Positions 50,501 to 62,500 of a stretch of 64,000 bases of DNA are shown here, one piece after another. How positions within the stretch are numbered: the first letter of the stretch is position 1; each line of letters opens with the position of its first letter. Both the position numbers and the translations under genes were made by a program. The stretch is from Limnomonas spitsbergensis (taxonomy: Eukaryota > Chlorophyta > Chlorophyceae > Chlamydomonadales), in contig JAYJMM010000124.1 of the NCBI GenBank assembly GCA_037349105.1, positions 4,262,001 to 4,326,000 of the forward strand, in the 5' to 3' direction. The notes under the pieces were generated by a model. It was not told the origin of the DNA. It ran no database searches and saw only the letters and a list, made by a program, of their open reading frames with translations.

Positions 50501-53500
50501 TGTGTCAGGCTGGATGCTGTCAGCGGCTGCTAATTTATTTATTTATTGATTACCCGTTCCTTCCCCTTTCTCCACGTTGCTCCACCTAGGACGCCTGTGG
50601 CAGCGTGACCAGCCTGGTGGGCGTATCAGGCTCGGTGCTGTCAGCGGCGCGCGGCGGCTACTGATTTATCCTTTCATTTACTTGTTCCTTCCCCCCTCTC
50701 CATGTTGCGCCCCCTCAGGTGCCTGTTGCAGCGTGACCAGCCTGGTGGGTGTGTCAGGCTCCGTGCTCTTGGCGGCGTGCGGCGGCTGCTAATTATTTAT
50801 TCATTTACTTGTTCCTTCCCCCCTCTCCACGTTCCTCCCCCAAGGACGCCTGCGGTGGCCTCACGAGCCTGGTAGGCGTGTCAGGCGCTGTGCTGTTAGC
50901 GGCGCGCGGCGGCTGCTCGTTCACCGAGAAGGCCCAGGTGGCGCAGGCGGCCGGTGCGGTCGCGCTCATCATCACAAACAATGTCGACGACGGATATTTT
51001 GCGATGCTGGCGGGCCAGGGCGTGTCTGTCGGGTCAGGGTTCAACATCCCAGTGCTCGGGGTGCCCATCAGTAGTGGAAGGTGGGCTGGGGTTAGGGTTG
51101 GGAGCTGGTGGGTTAGGGTTTGGTTCAGGGTGAAGGGGTTAAGAACAGGGTACAGGGCTTAGGTTTTGTGGCTGGTGGGCTAACCGGCTAACTAATGGGG
51201 GGTGGGCTGGGGTTTGGGCTGGGAGCTGGTAGGTTAGGGTGGGGATCAGGGTTTAGGACTTGGGTTTGGCGGCTGGTGGGGGGGGGGGGCTGGGGTTTGG
51301 TTTGGGAGCTGGTAAATGAGGGTTGGGATCAGGGTTAAGGTCAGGGTTCAGTGTGCAGGCCCTCCTGCCATTTGCAGGCCGTGATGTAGCTGAATAGTAG
51401 CCGAGTGCGCCAAAAGCAACGCCGCAGTTCCCTCTCGCTTGTGCCCCCCAGGTGGTTGTGGCTGGCCGCGCAGAACCAGGCGGCCATCTGCATCTCCAAG
51501 TATTTGCCTTGCTGAACACCTACAGGCCGTTATGTAGCTGAACTGCAGCTGGATAGTAACTTCAACTGCAAAAGTAACTTCAACTGCAGCTGAATAGTAA
51601 CTTCAAAGGTAACGCTGTCATGCCCCTCTGTGCCCCCCCAGGTGGTTGTGGCTAGCTGCACAGAACCAGGCGGCCATCCGCATCTCTGCATACTCCGCCT
51701 CGGGGAATGGGTATGATGACATTGCGTCCTACTCGTCCTTCGGCCCGACGCCGGACGGGCGCATCAAGCCAGATATTGTGGCGCCAGGTGTGTGTGGGGG
51801 GGGATGTTGTCGGGGGAGGGCGGTTATTTGGGTTTCTAGTGTCTTCTCCTAAGCGCCAGGTTGGGGGGGGGGGTTGTTGTCGGGGGATGGCGCGGTTATT
51901 TGGGGGCGGTTTTCTTTAGTGTCTCCCCCAAAGCCCTGAACCCAGACGGGCGCATCAAGCCAGACATGTGTGTGTGTTGGGGGGGGGATGTTGTCGGGTG
52001 GGGGCGATTATTTGCAGTGTTTACTTTTTCCTGACTCAGCAACATGTCAGCTACATGTCAGCTACACTCCAGACTCTGGCCGGAGGCCCCATTTGTGGCC
52101 AGCTATGCTGCTTTGGCCACCAGTCATAGGCCAGGCCAGGTTTGGTCTCAATCAGGCCTTTGGCGGCCTTCTCGTGGTCGAAAAAAAAGACTGGTTATTT
52201 GGTTTTCTAGTGTCTCCATCTAAGCCCTGAACCCAGATGGGCGCATCATGCCAGACATTGTGGCGCCAGGCGTGTGTGGGGGGGAGCTGTTGTCGGGTGA
52301 GGAAGGTCACGGAGTGTCTCCTCCCCTCCTATACCCCAAGCTTGGATGCGCTGGCCAAGCCTGACATGGTGGCAGCGGATAAATTGGAGGGGGGGGGCTG
52401 TCATGCGGGGCGGGGTGGGTGGGCACCCTCAGCTTGTTAAGCTAATCTATCCCTAATATCGGCAGGATGGCCCTGCGTATCATAAAAAGAAAAGAAAACA
52501 GTTATGTTGAAGGCATGTCCTGTTGGCTGTGCTGGCTCCCTTGTAGGTGACACTTACTCGGCCACCACCAGCGGCACCTTGTCGGGGCAGCTCAACGGAT
52601 GTGCCGACAAGGAGATGCAGGTCAGGGAGGGCAGGGGGGGGAGGGGACACCCACACCTGTTCCCCGCCCCCCGAAGGGCAGGGTGGGGGCTAGCCAACAA
52701 ATATGAATGATACCTTAACCATATGCTGTATTTGCTTTGCCTTCCCTCATAGTGAACGTTGTTTGAGGCTGAGGGATCCATGAATATACTAATTATTGAT
52801 TGTCAACGCCAGTTTTCAGTCAGAAATTTAGACTTTTGTCGATGATTCGCGCTGAGAGCAGCATTAAATGAGCTCGTTTTTTACACCCGAGGGAAGGCAA
52901 ACCGAATCTAAGGTAGCACAGAACATGTGAACTGCAGAAAGCATGTTACAAGACATGCCCGTTCCGCCTAAATTACCCATCCACACGTGTCGAACGCGCC
53001 TCCGCCACCAGTGTGTCTCCTTTCGCGTCCCGCGCACCTCCCTCACCCCGTCTCTCGCCCCGCATGATCCCTCGACTCCCCGCATGTCCACCTCCCTCAC
53101 CTAGTTTAGGGTAGAGGGTTGAGGGTTTCGTGTCCCGCACACCTCCCTCACCCCATCTCCCTCCACTCATGACCCTGGGCGGAAGCAGTCTTTCTGAAAG
53201 AGCAAGACGCGTTTTTAATGTACTATAAAGTTATACTTTTAAATCAAGATCGGTCTAATAAGGTCGCCTACCGACTCAGAGACCACTACCACGTCTCCCT
53301 GCTTGCTCCCCTCAGGGCACCTCCATGGCCACCCCTGTGGTGGCAGCCTCCGCCGCCCTAGTTCGCCAGTACTTTGCTTCCGGCTTCTATCCCACGGCCG
53401 CCAAGACCGCAGGCAACGAGGCAAATGTCTCGGGTGGGTGCAACGAGGGGCCCGGGGGGGGAGCGGGGCGGGCGGGACGCACGCAGTTTGTGTGAAGGGA

Positions 53501-56500
53501 GTCGGGCAGTCAGGGATCATGAGGTCGTTCAACATTGAGTATGAGGGGAAGGGTAGGCAGGCCATGCACACAGTCCAAACAGGGTAGGCAGGTCATGCAC
53601 ACAGTCCAAACAGGGTAGGCAGGTCATGCACACAGTCCAAACAGGGTAGGCAGGTCATGCACACAGTCCAAACAGGGTAGGCAGGTCATGCACACAGTCC
53701 AAACAGGGGCGCGGCAAGAAAAGCAGCGGGGCCTATATAGATTCTTGCCTGGCCTTCTGCCGATCCTCAACCTTCACAGACGAGCTGCTGGAGGTCAAGC
53801 TGATGGGCGGGTCGTGCAGCCCCGGAAAACGATAGGTTCTGCCTAAAGCATGTGTGCCTGGCTTTCTGCCGACCCCTTGCCCCCGGTGCCTTCGCAGGCG
53901 TGCCGGACTAAGGCCACCCTTAATTCCTACCTTTTCCCCACACACAATGTTGCTGTGTGGTTGAGGCCATTATGATGCGCGGTGCTGCGCCCATGATCGG
54001 AAGTGTGACGCAGCCAGTCCTAACAATGGTCCCTGTCTCAAAATTCGTACCTGTCCCCCCGGTTCCTTCACAGGCGTGCTGCTTAACGCCATTCTGATGG
54101 GCGGTTCTGCGCCCATGATCGGAAGTGTTAGACGCAGCCAGTCCAAACGAGGGCCCCTGTCTCAAATTCGTACCTGCCCCCCCGGGTTTTTTCACAGGCC
54201 TGCTGCTTAAGGCCATTTTGATGGGCAGGTCACGCAGCTAAGGGCAAACTATGGATTCTTCATCACGATTCTTACCTGCCCCCCGGTGCCTTTACAGGCG
54301 TGCTGGTCAAGGCCATTTTGATGGGCGGTGCTGCGCCCATGGTTGGAAGTGTGACGCTGATGGACCCAGTCAGTGGTCAGTGGGAGGCGCTGCCCCTGGA
54401 GGAGGCGCCCTCGCCCAGGCAGGGGTTTGGTCGCGTGGACCTGCTGCGGTCCCTGCCGTTACAGGGCTCGGCTCGGGGCTGGAATATGCAGGTGGAGGCG
54501 AGGGGTGGAGAGAAGGGGAGAGGGGGGTGGAGAGAAGGGTGGAGCAGGGAAGAGAGGGCTCGGCTCGGGGCTGGAATATGCAGGTGGAGGCGAGGGGAGG
54601 GAGACGAGGGTAGAGAGGGGCAGAAAGGGGTAGGGGTAGAAAGGGGTAGAAAGAGGTAGAGAGGGGCAGAAAGGGGTTGAAAAGGGTAGAGAGGGGTAGA
54701 GAGGGGTAGAAAGGGGTAGAGAGGGGTAGAAAGGGGTAGAGAGGGGTAGAAAGGGGTAGAAAGGGGTAGAGAGGGGTAGAAAGGGGCAGAAAAGGGTAGA
54801 AAGGGGCAGAAAAGGGTAGAAAGGGGCAGAAAAGGGTAGAAAGGGGTAGAGAGGGGTAGAAAGGGGTAGAAAGGGGCAGAAAAGCGTAGAAAGGGGTAGA
54901 GAGGGGTAGAAAGGGGCAGAAAGGGGTTGAAAAGGGTAGAGAGGGGTAGAGAGGGGTAGAAAGGGGTAGAAAGGGGTAGAAAGGGGCAGAGAGGGGTAGA
55001 AAGGGGTAGAAAGGGGTAGAGAGGGGTAGAAAGGGGCAGAAAGGGGTAGAGAGGGGTAGAAAGGGGTAGAGAGGGGTAGAAAGGGTTAGAGAGGGGCAGA
55101 AAGGGGTAGAGAGGGGTAGAGAGGGGTAGAAAGGGGTAGAAAGGGGAAGAGGGGGTAGAAAGGGGCAGATAGTGGTAGAAAGGGGCAGAAAGGGGTAGAG
55201 AGGGGTAGAAAGGGGCAGAAAGGGGTAGAGAGGGGCAGAAAGGGGCAGAAAGGGGTAGAAAGGGGCAAAAAGGGGCAGAAAGGGGTAGAGAGGGGTAGAA
55301 AGGGGCAGAAAGGGGTAGGGGTAGAGAGGGGTAGAAAGGGGTAGAGAGGGGTGGATTGTGGCGGGGAAGAAGAAAGTATGGAGTGGGTGGGGGGTAGAGG
55401 GGTGAGTGAAAGGGGGGGGGGGGAGAAGATGCAGGTGGGAACAAGGGGAGGGACAGGGGGATGGAGAGGAGGGGTTGAGTGTGGAGGGAAAGATTTGAGT
55501 TGAGAAGGGTTGAGAGGGAGGAAGAGAGGGGAAGAGTGGGGTAAGGAGGGGTAGAGTGTGGAGGGGGAGATTTGAGTTGAGATGGATTGAGAGGGGGGAA
55601 GAGAGGGGAAGAGTGGGGTAAGGAGGGGTTTAGTGTGGAGGGGGAGATTTGAGTTGAGAAGGGTTGAGAGGGTAGAAGAGAGGGGAAGAGTGGGGTACCG
55701 AGGGGGAGAGTGTGGAGGGGGAGAGTTGAGTTGAGAAGGGGGGACAGGGGAAGGGGGGGGAGGGTAAGAGTGGGGTTAAGAGGCGCCAGATGTCGCTTGC
55801 TCATTGCATCGCTCTGCAGCTTTCTGTCGTCATCGTTCACCACGTGTTTTTTCTTTTTCTGGTGCTCCGTGGCTTCCTTGCTCAGCGTGGCGCTCTGTTG
55901 CCCTCCTGCCCACAGGTGGTCGACTTGGCCACGCTGGCTCAGGGCCAGTCTCATGAGTACTGTGTGTACGCCTCGGGCGGGCCGCTGCATGTGACCCTGG
56001 CCTGGTACGACCCCCCGGCAGATCTCAATGCTGTATCCATCCTCGTGAACAACCTAGATCTACAGGTGAGGGTTTGTGAGTGGGTGGGTGTGGGCATGTG
56101 ACACTGGCCTGGTATGCCCCCCCAGCGGATCTAAATGATGGATCGACCCCGTCAGCAGCCTGAGTACGCAGGTGGGCATGCGTGTGTGGGGGGGAGTGAA
56201 GGGGGGGGAGGGCTGCGAGCAGCATGCCATTTCCTCCGTCGTCTGGTCTCAAGTCCTTCAGGGTTTGGTCATCGACGCAGTGGTGGCCTCCCAACAGCCC
56301 TCCAGACGAGGTCTGGTGCGCACGGGTGGGGGGGGCAGTGAAGGGGGGGGAGGGCTGAGCGCAACACTGGCGGGCACAGTTTTCAGCGCGTCAGCTGTCG
56401 GCTTGTTTCCAACGCATGATTTCTTTCCAATACTGCTCAGTTTCATCTCAACTGAGGCCTAAGGGTGAAGGGTGAAGTGTTCAGGGTTAAGCAGTTTGTT

Positions 56501-59500
56501 ACAAATTAGCAGAGGACATTGGTGGCGCAATCCTACCGCAGCAGGTCATGTGTAGCATACAGACGGTAGAAAACGAAATCCAAGGTATGAAATATAGTGT
56601 AGGGTAGTAATCCGTAGTAATCCAACCGAACAAACCGAAAACAAAAGTAATGAAAGGTAGAAAACAAAATTCAAGGTATGAAATATAGTGTAGGGTAGTA
56701 ATCCGTAGTAATCCAAACAAACAAACCGAAAACAACGGTGGGGCATTGGTCAAAGTATGAAATACAATTATAAGCGTATAAAGGTTGATGAGCCTCAGGT
56801 ATTCAACGCCGCGCATCGCCCCACCTGTCGCTGATCCCTCCGATGCAGGTTCACGCTGCCGGCAACTTCAGCCCTCAACCCATCTAAACCCTGAACCCAC
56901 CTAAACACAGAACCCATCTTAACTCACCTAAACCCTACACCCACCTTAATCCTCAACCCATCTGAACCCTCAAACCATCTTAACCCTAAACCCACTTAAA
57001 CCCTGAACCCATGTAAACCCTCAACCCAAAACCCACCTCAACCCGTAACCCTAAACCCTCCTCGACCCAATCCCCGCCTAAACCCTTAACCAATAAAGCC
57101 TCAGGCATGATATCACCATGAATCGTTCCGCCTGTCGCTGCCCCTTCGATCCAGGTCCGTGCTGCCGGCATGGGGGGCCTCCTGCTGCAAGGCAACGGAC
57201 TTGCGGACGCCGTCAACACTGTAGAGACGGTGGGTGTATTGGGCCGGGGCTGGGTTGTGGGTGTTGGGCCGGGGGGTGGGAATCTGCTTGTGAAGCCAAC
57301 AGTGCAGGTATTGGAGCATGGATGGCAAGGGGGGGGGGGCAGCTTCTGCCCTTGTTTGTTTTGGTGTGGACGGGCAGGTGTTAGGGTGGGGTGGGGGTGC
57401 GGTCGGGAAGCAAACGTGCAGCGCACGTTCAGGTTTGCTGGTGCAAGTTACCCTTACCCCTAAACCCTAGGTCCTGGTTCGCAGATGCCGGGGGGTGAGG
57501 GCAGCTGTCTTCCCTTGTTCAGCAGCCCTTCACTATAAACATCTTCACCCCCCAAGTGAGGTGTCCATGGACCACATGCCCACAGGGTTGAAAGTTTCCT
57601 GGTTTTCAAAATCTGGACTGAACCCTAATCCCTTAACCCTGAACCCGCAGCCCTTAACCCAAGACGTCTCAACCCCCCCAAGCGCAGGTGTCCATGGACA
57701 ACATGCCCACAGGGACAGTCGCCATCACTGTAACGGCCACTTCGATCTTTGCTCAGATGAGTCCCCAGCCCTACGCGCTGGTGGTGCTGGGGGCCTTCAC
57801 GGGCGTTCTGGCCAGCAATGCTAATCCGGTAGGTGTCTGGGTTGAGATTTTTGTGGGGGGGTGGCTGGGGGGCTGCTGGGGCCTTCACGGGCGTTCTGGT
57901 CAGCGCTGCTAACCTTTTAGGTGTCTGGGTTGAGGGGTTAGTTGGTTGAAGGATGAAGGGCAGGTTGTCTCTGGGCTTAAGCCAGTGTTTCTTTTTCTGC
58001 TACAAGTTCAACTGCGGCAGGCCGACCAGCGGCTGCCAAGGGCCAAATTAGGATCAAACCTGGACCGAGCCTGCAAATGGCGACCAAAGCAACAAGGCTG
58101 GCCACCAATGGGGCCTCCGGCCAACAGCCGGAGTGTAGCTGACATGTAGCTGATTCTCGAAAAAATACAAAATTGCTTTCGCCTGTAGTTCCCCTGTCCA
58201 CCATCGCTTCCAATTGAAACTTCACTCTCCAACCGCTTGCATGTGCATTTTGTGTGTATGTGCTTGATTGAGGGGAGCGTGTGTGCGTGTGCATGTGCGT
58301 GCATGTGCATTAGTTTGTGCGTGCGTGCGTGTGTGTGTGTTCAGATTATTTCTTGGGGGTGCCTTGACCCTGGGCTTGGGCCTGCAGTGCCCTTTGCGCC
58401 ATCGGGGATTCTGATTAAACTCGACCCTGCCACTGCTGTCGCATCGTGTTTGTTCAGATGAATGGCGCAGCATCGTCGGCCGGGGGCGGAGGCAGCACCG
58501 GGAGTACGGCCAACTGCACGGCCAGCCTGGCGCTCATCCGCGACACCCTGTCAACGCCCAACATCACAGCCACAGGGCAGGTGAGAGCATGGTAGCATGA
58601 TACGGCATGAAACAGCGCAATACGGCACAGGTTCAGCCGGATTTTACTACCTAAGTGCAACGATAAGGCACGATGCGGCTCAATGCGGCACAGGTTCAGA
58701 CGGATTGTACTACCATGGGTTGGTGTGCCCCTTCAGAGGCTCAGCTTTGGGGATGCAGGCTTGGGGTTGAGGGCTTCCGGGTTTCGCATGGCAGGCGCGA
58801 AACTGCTGTATGCAGGCTTGTGTCACTAACGTGTAACGTTACGGCCACAGGGCCAGGCCGGTGTGCTCCTGTAGAGGCTCAGGCTTGGGAATGCAGGCTT
58901 GGGGTTGAGGGCTTCCGGGTTTCGCATGGCAGGCGCAAAACTGCTGTACGCAGGCTTGTGTCACTAACGTGTAACGTTACGGCCACAGGGCCAGGCTGGT
59001 GTGCTCCTGTAGAGGCTCAGGCTTGGGAATGCAGGCTTGGGGTTGAGGGCTTCCGGGTTTCGCATGGCAGGCGCGAAACTGCTGTATGCAGGCTTGTGTC
59101 ACTAACGTGTAACGTTACGGCCACAGGGCCAGGCCGGTGTGCTCCTGTAGAGGCTCAGGCTTGGGAATGCAGGCTTGGGGTTGAGGGCTTCCGGGTTTCG
59201 CATGGCAGGCGCAAAACTGCTGTATGCAGGCTTGTGTCACTAACGTGTAACGTTACGGCCACAGGGCCAGGCCGGTGTGCTCCTGTAGAGGCTCAGGCTT
59301 GGGAATGCAGGCTTGGGGTTGAGGGCTTCCGGGTTTCGCATGGCAGGTGCAAAACTGCTGTATGCAGGCTTGTGTCACTAACGTGTAACGTTACGGCCAC
59401 AGGGCCAGGCCGGTGTGCTCCTGTAGAGGCTCAGGCTTGGGAATGCAGGCTTGGGGTTGAGGGCTTCCGGGTTTCGCATGGCAGGCGCAAAACTGCTGTA

Positions 59501-62500
59501 CGCAGGCTTGTGTCACTAACGTGTAACGTTACGGCCACAGGGCCAGGCTGGTGTGCTCCTGTAGAGGCTCAGGCTTGGGAATGCAGGCTTGGGGTTGAGG
59601 GCTTCCGGGTTTCGCATGGCAGGCGCGAAACTGCTGTATGCAGGCTTGTGTCACTAACGTGTAACGTTACGGCCACAGGGCCAGGCCGGTGTGCTCCTGT
59701 AGAGGCTCAGGCTTGGGAATGCAGGCTTGGGGTTGAGGGCTTCCGGGTTTCGCATGGCAGGCGCAAAACTGCTGTATGCAGGCTTGTGTCACTAACGTGT
59801 AACGTTACGGCCACAGGGCCAGGCCGGTGTGCTCCTGTAGAGGCTCAGGCTTGGGAATGCAGGCTTGGGGTTGAGGGCTTCCGGGTTTCGCATGGCAGGT
59901 GCAAAACTGCTGTATGCAGGCTTGTGTCACTAACGTGTAACGTTACGGCCACAGGGCCAGGCCGGTGTGCTCCTGTAGAGGCTCAGGCTTGGGAATGCAG
60001 GCTTGGGGTTGAGGGCTTCCGGGTTTCGCATGGCAGGCGCAAAACTGCTGTATGCAGGCTTGTGTCACTAACGTGTAACGTTACGGCCACAGGGCCAGGC
60101 TGGTGTGCTCCTGTAGAGGCTCAGGCTTGGGAATGCAGGCTTGGGGTTGGGGTCTTAGGGGTTTTTCACGATGCGTGATATCCCCGAGGGATACCAGCCC
60201 TCGATCGTCCTACATCCCACAGATCCTACCGGGATTTGCAATAACATACCATTTAGGAAGTCCGGTCATGAGGTCAGGCTTGCTCCTGTATTTCAAATAA
60301 ATGACGTCCTTGAGGGGCATGCCAACCAGCTGCTCCCGGCCATGGCTGGCTGATGGTGTTTCACAATGCCCAACATCACGGCCACGGGGCCAGACTGTTG
60401 TGCTGCTCTAGGGGCTCAGGCTTTAGGTTGGGGGCTTTCAGGTTTCGCATGATGCGTGGCATTCCTGCGTTCTCAACACCCAACATCGTAACTACAAGCC
60501 AGGTTGCCTTTTCCCTTGTAGAGGTAAAGGCTCTGGTTTACAGCTTTCGGGGTTCAGCGAGGTGCATGCTTACCCTTGTTCCCCAGCTACTAGGGCTGAC
60601 GGGTGGCGTATATACATATATACGCATACACGGCGTACATGCGCGTAACAGTACGGTACACACCCGCCCTAGCAGCCACAATTTATAAACCCTAAGCTAG
60701 TAGGATCCCCAAACCTTTCTTGTGGCGCATAGGCCTGCTTTTCTACTTCACCTCGGGAGACATCTTAACCCTGAAACCTGAACTATAAATGTGTGTGACC
60801 CTGAACCCTGAACGCAGTCCAGCTTTTACTTCATCATGCCCCTGAGAGAGTCTTAACCCTAAATCCTTGACCCTAAATCCTGAACCCTGAACCCTGAACC
60901 TTATACCCTGAATGCAGGCCAGCTTCTCCTTCACGTCCTTGGGAGAGTCTGCACCCAAATCCTGACCCCTAAACCCTAATCAGTACACCTAAATCTGTAA
61001 AACCCTTAATTCTCAACGCAGGCCAGCTTCTACATCATGTCCTTGGGAGCGTCTCAACCATAAGTCCTGTACTTTGAACCCTGACCCCCAAACCCTGAAT
61101 GCAGGCCAGCTTCTACTTCATCTCTCCAGGGGGCATGGCGGCTGTGACCTCGTTCCAGTGCCGCCTGTCCAGCCCGGCCGGCAACACCAGCGGCGGCCCG
61201 TTGCACGACTGGCGGCCGTGCAGCAGCCCCGCCGCCTACAACAGCCTTCCGGATGGCCAATACATCTTTCAGGTGTGAACCGAGGGTGAACGGTTCATAT
61301 CTCATTATAACCGATACTGGTATTCATACCGTGTAAAAAAACGGTACCATCCCACGATTTGGCCTTTAATATAAACTTTTAAACCACAACTGTCATCACA
61401 AATAGGATTTCCCTTGGTGGCTGCATCCTGTTGGGTTAGGGGTTCGAATCCTAGCATGACGTCTTTTCAACGAATGTGGCTAATTATGCTCATGTCAAAC
61501 TATCACCCCCATCTAACCGCTGCCTCCCCCGTCACGCTCTCTCACCCATCCAGCCGTCATCCTTTTTCCAAGTGACCCCAATAAAGCCCTCCCCACCCTC
61601 CCCCCTGTGCCCCCCCTCCCTGCCCAACGGGGGTGCCTTGGGCAAAGGAAGCATAAAAATAGAAAGACACCAAAAGAAGTGTGAAGCATCCCCACAACAT
61701 GCCTACCGCCCCGACCACGCCGCTCTCTCACCCGTCGCCCTATCCCTGCGCCCTCCGCCCTGCCCAGGTCCGCCCGCTCGGCCAAGTGGTCGCCGACACG
61801 CGGCAGTTCACCGTGGACAGTACGCCCCCCCTCATAGCCGTATCCTCCTCCGGCCCGACGATCCCGCCGTCCACCGCGACCACGACCAGCCAGGATGCCG
61901 TCGTGCTGACCTTCTCGGCGGCGGACCTGACGGCGGTCGCGCTCACGTGCAGGCTCAGCGTCGCGGGCGGCGCGGCGCCGCCGCCGTTCCTCGCGCTGTC
62001 GCAGGCGGGCGTGGCGGCTGCGGGGGGCGGGACGTCGTGGCAGGGGCCGTGTGAGAGCTCGCTTATCGTGCAGGGGCTTTACTTTGGCACCTGGACGTTC
62101 GTGGTGAGGCATCAAGAAATCCTTGGTCCCTAAACTTTTGACCCTAAACCCTGGACCCAAAATCCAAAAGTTTGTGACAGCCCGCTGATCGAGCAGGGGC
62201 TGTACTTTGGCACCTGGACGTTTGTGGTGAGGCATTGAGAAATCACTGGACCCAGACCCTGGACCCTAAGCCCTGGACCTAGACCCTGGACCCAAAACCC
62301 AGAACCCTGTGACAGCCCGCTCATCCTGCGTGGGCTGTACTTTGGCACCTGGACCTTCCTGGTGAGGCACCAAGAAATCCATCAACCCAAGACCCTCAAC
62401 CCTGGACCCTTCACCTTATCCCTGGCCTCTGAGACCCTTATCACCTCAACCCTGCGACAGCCCGCGCAGGGGCTGTTTCTTTGAACATTAACGTTACTGG

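Noticed and set aside
54377..55990. 537-codon Pro/Leu/Ser/Phe-rich minus-strand ORF
   Set aside because: It is the complement of the purine-rich array plus exons 15 and 16; the plus strand here has clear protease exons.
58673..60178. 501-codon ORF as a repeat protein or exon
   Set aside because: It has no proper splice sites in each unit, starts and ends in satellite sequence, and the protease frame joins cleanly from exon 19 to exon 20 without it. Kept as a finding only.
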